This document shows positions 37,676-45,286 of a stretch of 64,000 nt of DNA, one piece after another; position 1 is the stretch's first letter; each line of letters starts with the position of its first letter. The notes below the pieces were generated by a model. It was not told the origin of the DNA. It worked only from the letters and a program-made list of their open reading frames with translations, and searched no databases. The position numbers and the translations under genes are program-made. Source of the DNA: JASSUD01 sp031963415 (GTDB taxonomy: Bacteria > Pseudomonadota > Gammaproteobacteria > Burkholderiales > Burkholderiaceae); NCBI GenBank assembly GCA_031963415.1, contig JASSUI010000002.1, forward strand, positions 1 through 64,000, read 5' to 3'.

Positions 37676-37818
37676 GCTTGCTCCATCCCGCCATTTCAAT
37701 TTCGATAGCGGCAAGTATGAATAGCGATTCTTTAAGTGGATAGGCTGGGGATCGTGGCGTGCTTACCCTCAATCTCTTAATCGATTTTATGTAAGGGTAC
37801 TTAATAGAAAAGAAAACC

Positions 37819-37867
37819 AAAGACAACGCTCGGCGATTGCTCTCCCTTGTTCAGGGTTGTCTTTTTT
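37819..37867. terminator. Weak terminator-like hairpin
   Basis: AAAGACAAC at 37819-37827 pairs with GTTGTCTTTT at 37856, with a 28-base loop, and T6 follows. It lies downstream of the RelE-type toxin gene (minus strand) and outside the IS66 element. The large loop makes it doubtful. Confidence 0.3.
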
Positions 37868-37977
37868 GGACATAATTTTACATAAGGTAATTGATGATTT
37901 TAGGAGATAGCAAAAAATAGATGCAATTAGAAATTTTTAGCGAAATTACAATACATTTATTCGATTTTTGCTAATTT

Positions 37978-38244
37978 CTACCGGTAAACCTCACGACGAC
38001 TCCCTAATTGCACGACAAGAATTCGCAAAATATCGTCCTGAATATCACAAATTATTCGGTAATCTCCTATCCTATAGCGCCAAAAATTCCCAAATGGGCC
38101 AGTCAAAGCTTTGCCCGTGTCGCGAGGATTTTCTCGTTCAGCAATACGTTCATCTAGATAATCTACGATGCGTCGCGCTGTGGGCTTGTCAAGTTTACGA
38201 AGCTGCCTCTTGGCTGTATCAGTGTACTCAATCTTCCAGGCCAA
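37978..38244 (-). CDS. RelE-family toxin
   Basis: 88 residues, typical RelE/ParE length and pattern: WKIEYTDTAKRQLRKLDKPT at the start, DYLDERIAERENPRDTGKAL in the middle, and FWRYRIGDYRIICDIQDDIL then RILVVQLGSRREVYR at the end, with the basic/aromatic residues of mRNA interferases. It would cleave mRNA on the ribosome when the antitoxin is degraded. The start overlaps the antitoxin gene by 17 bases. Intact. Confidence 0.9.
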   Translation of the reverse strand: MAWKIEYTDTAKRQLRKLDKPTARRIVDYLDERIAERENPRDTGKALTGPFGNFWRYRIGDYRIICDIQDDILRILVVQLGSRREVYR

Positions 38245-38455
38245 GATCTTTCCTTAGGTCAGCAGCGGAATGAATGGGTTCTTGCCCCTTACGCACACGC
38301 TCAAGAACTGCGGCAGATAAATATCCGTCTTCCATATCTTCAAGGCCACGTTCGATCATTTCGCGTAAGTAATAAGCTTTAGTACGTCCTGTATGCGACA
38401 CAAGATATTCAAGTCGTTTTTCGGTTGCTTGGGCTAGGCGGATTGAAGTAGCCAT
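38228..38455 (-). CDS. RHH antitoxin (RelB/DinJ-like)
   Basis: 75 residues. ATSIRLAQATEKRLEYLVSH and AYYLREMIERGLEDMEDGYL form the ribbon-helix-helix DNA-binding part. The tail (ADLRKDLGLED) would wrap the toxin. GGGGG just upstream may act as ribosome site. It is the first gene of a two-gene operon with an operator at 38468-38493, so autorepression is expected. Confidence 0.88.
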   Translation of the reverse strand: MATSIRLAQATEKRLEYLVSHTGRTKAYYLREMIERGLEDMEDGYLSAAVLERVRKGQEPIHSAADLRKDLGLED

Positions 38456-38467
38456 AAAATACCCCCT

Positions 38468-38493
38468 TATATTGAATACTTGTATTCAATATA
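38468..38493. promoter_or_regulatory. Perfect 26-bp palindrome, antitoxin operator
   Basis: TATATTGAATAC, two bases, then its exact reverse complement, 13 bases upstream of the RHH antitoxin ATG. RHH antitoxins repress their own operons at such sites. Confidence 0.75.
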
Positions 38494-38800
38494 TCACAAG
38501 CTAGTGTAGATGAGTAAATAGTGTTTCTAATCCGCCGTAGAAAATCGCTTCAACTATCTAGGGAATTTTCAAATGCCGCCATTGTTTCAAAAATAAACGC
38601 AAGTCTGCTATTAAGGATTATCAGACTTGAACCTATCCTTTTGCGTTTCGAATCACGAAATAAAAAGAGGGCAGAGGTATTGACCTTAAAAAGAAAAAAA
38701 CCTTTGCAAGCCTGAGTGCTGCTACCTAAAATCTGAGGCAATTTTTTGCAGCATCTGGTCGTTTTTTGCGAATAAAAAAACATAGAGGTAGGAGGAGAAG
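38494..38800. promoter_or_regulatory. Upstream region of NACHT gene C
   Basis: 307 AT-rich bases with no credible gene. AGGAGG at 38790-38795 lies 5 bases before TTG 38801, which fixes that unusual start. A TTGACC near 38678 could be a -35 box, but I could not place a convincing -10. Small frames on both strands here look random. Confidence 0.45.
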
Positions 38801-41800
38801 TTGTTTAATTTCATAGCCGGAACACGTCCGTTTTCGTCCGCCTCATCTTCACAGCATCAGTCCTTATCTTCACAGCATCTGCTAGCCCAGGCACAAGCCT
38901 ATCAAGCAATGGGCGATCTAGAAGAGGCCCAAAAATGGTATCTCGAAGCAATAAAGAAGGCCAAAGCTGAACATGAAAAAAATTCTATTGATCTGCAAGC
39001 CAAACAAAATTTTGATGCGATACGTAATAAGTACCACGCTTTTTTACACGAACTTTCGTTAAGAGAACATCAAGGGCAAAGTACGGTAGCTCCTTTTCGG
39101 AGACAAAGTCATACCTCATCTTCTCAAAATCCATCGCTTCTTCTCACCGGAAGTGATGTAGAGCCATCTGTGCCCAGTGTTGCGCAAAGTGAGCAAATCG
39201 ATCATTTATTTGAAAAGGCGCTCTTCACGTTTGAGCGTTTAGAGGTATTGAATAAAGTTAGCTTGTTCCTAGTCTATGCGCACGATAATTCTACTTACGG
39301 ACAAGCTAAGGCCCATATTGCTAAATATTTAATTAAGAAATTATCTGACGTCCGCGTCAATCTGTATTCTGACCAAACGCCAATGGGGCAGCCAGCAGCT
39401 TACTCAGAAGGATCGGGAAGCGTTCAGCAATTAGAAGATATTTTAACCAACCAGCTTTGCTTACTGCCCACTCAGTTAATAGATAAGGTAGCACCCGTCG
39501 ATAAGGTAGTCGTCTGTTGCTCTGAAGTGTTGGGCAACTATCTAAAATCGCCAGATTATAAAAAATTCCATGAGGAACTTCGAGTTGCCTACTTCAAAGA
39601 TCAAAGAACCTATTGCACGGATGGCGCACAAGCCAATGCGTTGGCTATTCGTGAAGTGGTGAGGAAATTTTCACAAGAACCTGAATATAAAGCGAATTTC
39701 CATCATGTCTTAACGGAAACCGCCTTTTTGCAAATACGGGAAGAGCATCTCAAAGACCGACATGGCATTATCTCAGTACAGTTAACGCCTAAAAGCCATG
39801 ATTCTTGCCTCGCCCACTTTATTTCAGGGACCGCGGTTCGGATAGGCGATATTCTTCGATTTGAGGAGCAAGCAGAAGCAGGGCAAGAGGTGTATCCGAA
39901 TCAAGGCGTGCACCTTGTGTTGTTTAAGCTCATCGAGCGGCTATTGGGAGAAAATCGGGAAACAAAACTGTTCTTGGACAAGTTTTGGGAAGGATATAAC
40001 GATTTAATTGTGAAGCTAAAGAATGAGCAGTCAACGTTGGCATGGTCTGAGTTTGTTAAACTGTTAGATCGTATTTTTGACGAAATATGGATGAGGCAAC
40101 TCAGAGAGCAAGCGCAACATCTCTCCCAAATGCGCCTGCAACACAAAGAGGTCATACAAAAATTACTCCCGCCCACGCTCTCCTCAGGCGATTTGCGTGA
40201 AGCACTCTATCAACATTACCAGCGCTCGAGTCTTTCTATTCAGCGGGTATCCGGTGAAATAGCATCGCTTGACAATTGCTATATCAATCTGGCGATTGTG
40301 GAGAGTCAGGCGCAACGTGAAAAAGATAAAGAAGAGCTGGAAAAACTAAGAACCGCTTTTGAACGTTTGCCCAGCAGTGAGCGCATTGAAGCGACGAATC
40401 CTAATAAGTTAATACCGCTAGAAAGACTTTTTGAAACGCAAAAGTTACGTGATGGTTCAGAAGATAGACCCAAACGGATTTTGATTCACGGAAGGGCAGG
40501 GATAGGCAAAACGACACTGTGCAAAAAGTTAGTGCATGAATACTACCGCAACGGCTTATGGCGAGATATTTTTGACAATATCCTGTGGGTGCCTTTACGA
40601 CAACTTAAGACGGTTTCGGTCCGCAGTCTAGAAGACTTACTATGCCAGCGGTATTTTTCGAATCATAGCAATAATAAAGCCCAAGCTTTAGGGAAAGCTT
40701 TTCTTGACTGTCAAGACAAGACTTTATTTATTCTGGACGGTTTGGATGAAGTCACAGAAATGTTCAGTGAAAGTCATCCTTTAAATTATTTCTTAAAGCA
40801 TCTCCTGAGTCAGCCTCATATGTTGATCACATCCCGTCCGGCAGGCGTCAATGCCTCTCAATGCAACAAGCTGGATTTGGAGTTGGAGACAATCGGATTT
40901 AACTCAGAAAATGTACGAACTTATATTCAAAAATTTGTGCCTGCGTCAAATCAGGCAGAGATTCAACAATTCATTGATCGTATGCCGATGATTCAAGGGC
41001 TGGTCAATATCCCGATTCAACTCGATGCATTATGTTATAGCTGGGACAAATTACCGCGAGGTCAGGCAGTGAGCATATCGATGTTGTACGAGGCGATGGT
41101 CGACAAACTATGGCGTAAAGACGCCATACGCTCAGAAAAACAAGACAAAGGCAAATCTTTAAATGATAGCGTGATCCAGAGTGCTTCAAAAGCTAAGCTA
41201 GAAAAATTGATGGGGGATGAAATCGATTATCTAGGCTATTTAGCTTTTAAAGGATTAGAGCAAGAGAAAATAGAATTTGATGTTGAGGCATTAGATCAAC
41301 GCCAAGCAGAGATAGAAGACCGTTTTCCGGGCAAAGTATTATCTTTCAGCTTCACTCACGATCTGAAAAAGACCTCTTATTTACATACAGCCGATGCAGA
41401 GCGTCCCGAAGGTGAACGATACTATCATTTCCTGCATTTAACGTTTCAGGAGTTTTTTGCGGCAAAATTTTTAGTCACACATCTCCAAGGGTCTACAGAT
41501 GCAGCTAAGTCTACTGCTCAAGCTTACGGGGTGCAAAAGAGTTTAAGCCTTCTACCCAAGAGACAGGAGGTGGAAGCGTTTATTGCCACGCATAAATACA
41601 ATCCGCGCTATGAGATTGTCTGGTGGATGGTGGCAGGCCTACTTGAAGGCATTTCACTAGAACATTTCTTTACGCTTCTGAGACAGCCTCCTCTTGACCT
41701 GATTGGTGTTCGCCATCAGCAAGTGTTGATGGGGTGTCTAAGAGAAGCCCGGGATCAATTGCCCCAGAAAACAAGCGATGAGTTAGAAAAAGATCTCTTG

Positions 41801-43333
41801 ACGTGGTTCGATCTTGAGATGAAATGGGAGAATGGCCATAGCCAATTGGGGTGTCAGAGCGCCTTTCCAGAGCATCTTCTGCTTAAGTTACTCTATCAGC
41901 ATGATGACAGAAAGGAGTACATTATTAAAACATTAGGTGCTCGCTCTACACTGTCTGAGGATACCCTAAGCGTTTTAATGGCCTATTTAAAGGATGAGAA
42001 CAACAACATCAGAGCTGCAGTCACCGGGGCTTTAGGCCACCGGCACATATTACCAAGCAACGTATTTCAGGCCTTGATCACTTCCTTAAAGGATAGAAAT
42101 GCGAGCGTTAGAGCTGCAGCGACTAATGCTTTAGGTCGTCAGCCTACTCTGACAGATGTCATATCGGAGGCCCTAATTGCCTCCTTGAAAGATGAAAACA
42201 AGGCAATTAGATTGGCCGCCACCTTGGCTTTAGGTAAGCATCCTGCGCTATCAGATACCGCGATTCTTGCCCTGATCGCCTCTTTAAAAGATGAAAGTGA
42301 GTTGGTTGGAGTTTCAGCAGCTCAGGTGCTGGGCAATCAACCTTTGCTGTTAGACACCATAATCGATGCTTTAATCGATACCTTGAAGGATGGAAAAGAA
42401 GAAATTAGGATTTCGGCCGCTGTGGCTTTAGGCAGTCAGCCTGCCCTTTCAGTTACTGTACTTCAGGCCTTGACCGATGCCTTGAGGAGTGAGGAAGAAG
42501 GGGTCAGAGTTTGGGCTGCCAAGACTTTAGGAAGCCAGCCTACCCTCTCAAACACCGCAATCCAGGCTTTGATCGCTTCTTTGCAAGATGAAAGTAAGAA
42601 GGTAAGGGTTTGTGCCGTCAAAGCCTTAGGTAACTGTCCTGCTCTGCCAGACATTGCTCTTCAGATCTTAACCGCTTTATTGAAAGATAGAGATGAGAGG
42701 ATTAAGACGGCAGCCGCTACTGCCTTGGCTAACCAGCGTGGGCTATCAGATGCCATTCTTCAGGCCTTGATAATTTCCTTGAAGGATAAAAACGAAAAGG
42801 TTAGGTCTGCTGCAGCCACTGCCTTAGGTCGTCAACCTAAATTATTAGACACCAATCTTCAGGTTTTGATCACTTCTTTAAAGGATGAAAATGAGGAGGT
42901 TAGGGCTGCGGCAGCTACTGCCTTAGGTGCTCATCCAGCCTTACCAACCATGGCTCTCCAGGCTTTGATCATTTCCTTGACGGATAAAAATGAGAAAGTT
43001 AGAGTCGTAACAGCCGATGCTTTAGATTCCCATGTGAATCAGCTTTTTACTTTGCTTCCGTGTTTGGAGCAAAATCAAATAAAAATACTCTATTTTTTGG
43101 TTTTATTCTCGCATAGCTGCAAACAAATTTCGTCGCTTTATATTCAAGACCACCAACTTTACTTCTGTACAGCGGTAGGTCCTGGTCAATCTATCCCTCT
43201 CACTACTGAACAAATTGTGAAGATTGCAGAGGCTTTTAAAGCAGTTCAGCTAGGAACCGATGTTATTGCAGCATTAAGAATAAAACGTGACTTTCGTGTA
43301 GAAGCGTTACTAGCTGAGTTGCTGCACAGATAA
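38801..43333 (+). CDS. NACHT-HEAT protein C (NLR-like STAND ATPase), intact
   Basis: 1,510 residues from TTG 38801, chosen for the AGGAGG 5 bases upstream. TPR-like N-terminus (LLAQAQAYQAMGDLEEAQKW); alpha/beta domain about 150-355 (SLFLVYAHDNSTYGQAKAHI, VNLYSDQTPMGQP, VDKVVVCCSEVLGNYLKSPD, HGIISVQLTP); linker LSIQRVSGEIASLDNCYINL; NACHT with Walker A GRAGIGKTTLCKK (about 563) and TLFILDGLDEVTE (about 642); FLHLTFQEFFAAKFLVTHL; NPRYEIVWWMVAGLLEG; about 11 HEAT repeats of 33 residues (1050-1410); and the cap SLYIQDHQLYFCTAVGPGQS. It has fewer HEAT units than B and D. It converges on gene D. The ATPase motifs look functional; the ligand and output are unknown. Confidence 0.86.
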   Translation: MFNFIAGTRPFSSASSSQHQSLSSQHLLAQAQAYQAMGDLEEAQKWYLEAIKKAKAEHEKNSIDLQAKQNFDAIRNKYHAFLHELSLREHQGQSTVAPFRRQSHTSSSQNPSLLLTGSDVEPSVPSVAQSEQIDHLFEKALFTFERLEVLNKVSLFLVYAHDNSTYGQAKAHIAKYLIKKLSDVRVNLYSDQTPMGQPAAYSEGSGSVQQLEDILTNQLCLLPTQLIDKVAPVDKVVVCCSEVLGNYLKSPDYKKFHEELRVAYFKDQRTYCTDGAQANALAIREVVRKFSQEPEYKANFHHVLTETAFLQIREEHLKDRHGIISVQLTPKSHDSCLAHFISGTAVRIGDILRFEEQAEAGQEVYPNQGVHLVLFKLIERLLGENRETKLFLDKFWEGYNDLIVKLKNEQSTLAWSEFVKLLDRIFDEIWMRQLREQAQHLSQMRLQHKEVIQKLLPPTLSSGDLREALYQHYQRSSLSIQRVSGEIASLDNCYINLAIVESQAQREKDKEELEKLRTAFERLPSSERIEATNPNKLIPLERLFETQKLRDGSEDRPKRILIHGRAGIGKTTLCKKLVHEYYRNGLWRDIFDNILWVPLRQLKTVSVRSLEDLLCQRYFSNHSNNKAQALGKAFLDCQDKTLFILDGLDEVTEMFSESHPLNYFLKHLLSQPHMLITSRPAGVNASQCNKLDLELETIGFNSENVRTYIQKFVPASNQAEIQQFIDRMPMIQGLVNIPIQLDALCYSWDKLPRGQAVSISMLYEAMVDKLWRKDAIRSEKQDKGKSLNDSVIQSASKAKLEKLMGDEIDYLGYLAFKGLEQEKIEFDVEALDQRQAEIEDRFPGKVLSFSFTHDLKKTSYLHTADAERPEGERYYHFLHLTFQEFFAAKFLVTHLQGSTDAAKSTAQAYGVQKSLSLLPKRQEVEAFIATHKYNPRYEIVWWMVAGLLEGISLEHFFTLLRQPPLDLIGVRHQQVLMGCLREARDQLPQKTSDELEKDLLTWFDLEMKWENGHSQLGCQSAFPEHLLLKLLYQHDDRKEYIIKTLGARSTLSEDTLSVLMAYLKDENNNIRAAVTGALGHRHILPSNVFQALITSLKDRNASVRAAATNALGRQPTLTDVISEALIASLKDENKAIRLAATLALGKHPALSDTAILALIASLKDESELVGVSAAQVLGNQPLLLDTIIDALIDTLKDGKEEIRISAAVALGSQPALSVTVLQALTDALRSEEEGVRVWAAKTLGSQPTLSNTAIQALIASLQDESKKVRVCAVKALGNCPALPDIALQILTALLKDRDERIKTAAATALANQRGLSDAILQALIISLKDKNEKVRSAAATALGRQPKLLDTNLQVLITSLKDENEEVRAAAATALGAHPALPTMALQALIISLTDKNEKVRVVTADALDSHVNQLFTLLPCLEQNQIKILYFLVLFSHSCKQISSLYIQDHQLYFCTAVGPGQSIPLTTEQIVKIAEAFKAVQLGTDVIAALRIKRDFRVEALLAELLHR

Positions 43334-43593
43334 TTTTAATTTTGCTTTTAGCAATACTTTTTTATCCCGCTAATTGGAAATATTTTCCTAATCTTTTTAC
43401 TATTTTACATAAGGTAATTTATCGAACTTTTTTTGCAAATGATGGAAGATAGAGATAATTAGGTAATTTTGAATGCAATTACACTATATTCATCTGTTGT
43501 GTCTTGCGTCATCAGCCTCCATCTAGTCATTTGCTTCAAATAACACCTACAACCAGTAGCAGTGCTCTATTTACCGTTTTCATCTTCCATTGT

Positions 43594-43936
43594 CTAAACG
43601 GTCAAACGGCTCACTAATGCCGATTTTTCCAGCAGCGAAGTTATTCCAGCTTCTACTTGAACCTCAACAAAAGCATTCGTAATCTTTTGACTCTGTTCAG
43701 GCGTGAGATCAATCGGTTGCCCAGGGCCTGTTGCCGTATAAAAGTGCAATTGACTGTCCTGGATATAGAGAGGGGCAATCTGTTGCCGGTCTCGTTGAAG
43801 TAAAACGTGAGTATAGACAGCTTGGAGTTGACTCATGTCCAAATTTGCAAGACACGGATAAAGCATATGAGTATGGGAATTTAAAGTCTGCGCAATTTCA
43901 GAGCTGAGAAGCCTACTCCTAATACTATAACTATAG
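43594..43936 (-). pseudogene. NACHT-HEAT gene D, 3' fragment with C-terminal cap
   Basis: Read from 43936 downward it continues gene D exactly in frame once the IS256 element and one 8-bp duplication (1,350 bases) are removed: ...NANIS-YSYSIRSRLLSSEIAQ... then LYPCLANLDMSQLQAVYTHV and LYIQDSQLHFYTATGPGQPI. This is the same cap that ends genes B and C. Without the main part it has no start of its own. Confidence 0.9.
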
Positions 43937-43944
43937 GAAATATT

Positions 43945-45286
43945 GAGCCTGTCAGATATTTTGTGTGTCCGAGGTCACGGTTAACTATGACAGCTTCTTA
44001 TAATGAAGCTGTAAAACGCTCGCCAAATAAAATGGCAAATTGAACTTTTGCAGTGCGCCATGTATTAGGTGGCATTGTCCAATTTTTAGTGATATTTCGC
44101 AAAGCCAAATAAATGAGTTTGATGGCGGCCTGGTCGTTAGGGAAGTGACCTCGATTTTTAATGACCTTCCGTATTTGCATATGGAGGCTTTCAATGGCAT
44201 TGGTCGTATAAATAATTTTTCGCACTTCTAACGGGTAAGCAAAGAAAGGAATGACTTCTTGCCAATGGCGCCGCCAAATTGAAGCAATCGGCGGATATTT
44301 CAGCCCCCATGGACTTTCGGCAAAGACCTCAAGCGCCACAGCGGCCTCGGTTTCGGTGGTGGCGCGATAAATATTTTTTAGTTCTGCCGCGACAGCCTTA
44401 CGGTCTTTCCAGCTCACAAAATCCAGGCTATTGCGAATTAAATGCACGATACAGGTCTGGATTTGCGCTTGCGGAAAGGTCGCTGTAATGGCTTCTGGGA
44501 AGCCTTTGAGTCCATCGACGACGGCGATTAATACGTCAGACAGGCCTCGATTTTTAAGCTCTGTCATGACCCTCAGCCAGAATTTTGCCCCTTCGGTTTG
44601 TTCAATCCAAATACCCAGAATTTCCTTGGTACCGTCTGGTCGTACACCCAAAGCAAGATAGACCGCTTTGTTTTTAACGCTGCCCTCATCTCGAATTTTG
44701 ACTCGTAAGGCATCAAAAAACACCAACGGATACATCGGTTCTAGCGGGCGATTCTGCCATTCCTTGACTTCGTCCATCACTTCGGCGGTGATCGTTGAGA
44801 TCAGATCAGGCGAGACCTCTAAGCCATACAACTCGGTTAAATGCGCTTGAATCTCGCGCACCGGTAACCCTCGCGCGTAAAGCGAGATCACCTTATCGTC
44901 AAAGCCCGGTAGTCGCCGCTGATGCTTAGCGATGAATTGCGGCGTGAAACTGCCTTCTCGATCTCGCGGTATATCGAGTTCCAGCTTGTCTTCTGACGCT
45001 AAGACCGATTTCTTGCTGCTACCATTTTTATGATTACGCTTGATCTTGCCTACGCTACGTTCTTGCTCGAGATGATGCGCTAATTCACCCTGCAATATTC
45101 TTTCTGCTAGTGACTTTTTAAGCTGACCAAACAACCCGCTTTCTGTGAATATCGAGTGCGGATTTGACAGGTCTACTCCCTCTAAAAATTTATCTAATAT
45201 CGCTTGGTCTATCTTTGTCATATGCTTACTTTTTGATTACCTTCATTATCATATGACTTCTTTCACACAAAATTCCTGACACCTTC
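43945..45286 (-). mobile_element. IS256-family element with 8-bp target duplication
   Basis: 1,342 bp. The inverted ends GAGCCTGTCAGATATTTTGT and GAAGGTGTCAGGAATTTTGT match at most positions. GAAATATT is duplicated at 43937-43944 and 45287-45294. The element sits inside NACHT gene D. A 144-bp relic of the same end is at 17104-17247. Confidence 0.93.
43998..45221 (-). CDS. IS256-family transposase (mutator type)
   Basis: 407 residues. LDIPRDREGSFTPQFIAKHQ, the first DDE Asp in YPLVFFDALRVKIRDEGSVK, the second in LIAVVDGLKGFPEAITATFP followed by QIQTCIVHLIRNSLDFVSWK, and the Glu region YTTNAIESLHMQIRKVIKNR. Length and all motifs are normal. It probably is an active transposase. Confidence 0.95.
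   Translation of the reverse strand: MTKIDQAILDKFLEGVDLSNPHSIFTESGLFGQLKKSLAERILQGELAHHLEQERSVGKIKRNHKNGSSKKSVLASEDKLELDIPRDREGSFTPQFIAKHQRRLPGFDDKVISLYARGLPVREIQAHLTELYGLEVSPDLISTITAEVMDEVKEWQNRPLEPMYPLVFFDALRVKIRDEGSVKNKAVYLALGVRPDGTKEILGIWIEQTEGAKFWLRVMTELKNRGLSDVLIAVVDGLKGFPEAITATFPQAQIQTCIVHLIRNSLDFVSWKDRKAVAAELKNIYRATTETEAAVALEVFAESPWGLKYPPIASIWRRHWQEVIPFFAYPLEVRKIIYTTNAIESLHMQIRKVIKNRGHFPNDQAAIKLIYLALRNITKNWTMPPNTWRTAKVQFAILFGERFTASL

Larger units (their letters stand above)
31553..37766 (-). mobile_element. IS66-family element containing two other insertion sequences
   Basis: The ends match as inverted repeats: GTAAGCACACCACGATC at 31553 (continuing at 33124 after the inserted IS4) and the complement of GTAAGCACGCCACGATCCCC ending at 37766. 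It carries tnpA, tnpB and tnpC in the usual order. No clear 8-bp target duplication was found (CGTCGAGC versus CCTCAATC). Confidence 0.8.

Noticed and set aside
38550..38783. 77-residue minus-strand frame upstream of NACHT gene C
   Set aside because: No ribosome site, no homology pattern, low-complexity Phe/Ser/Lys content.
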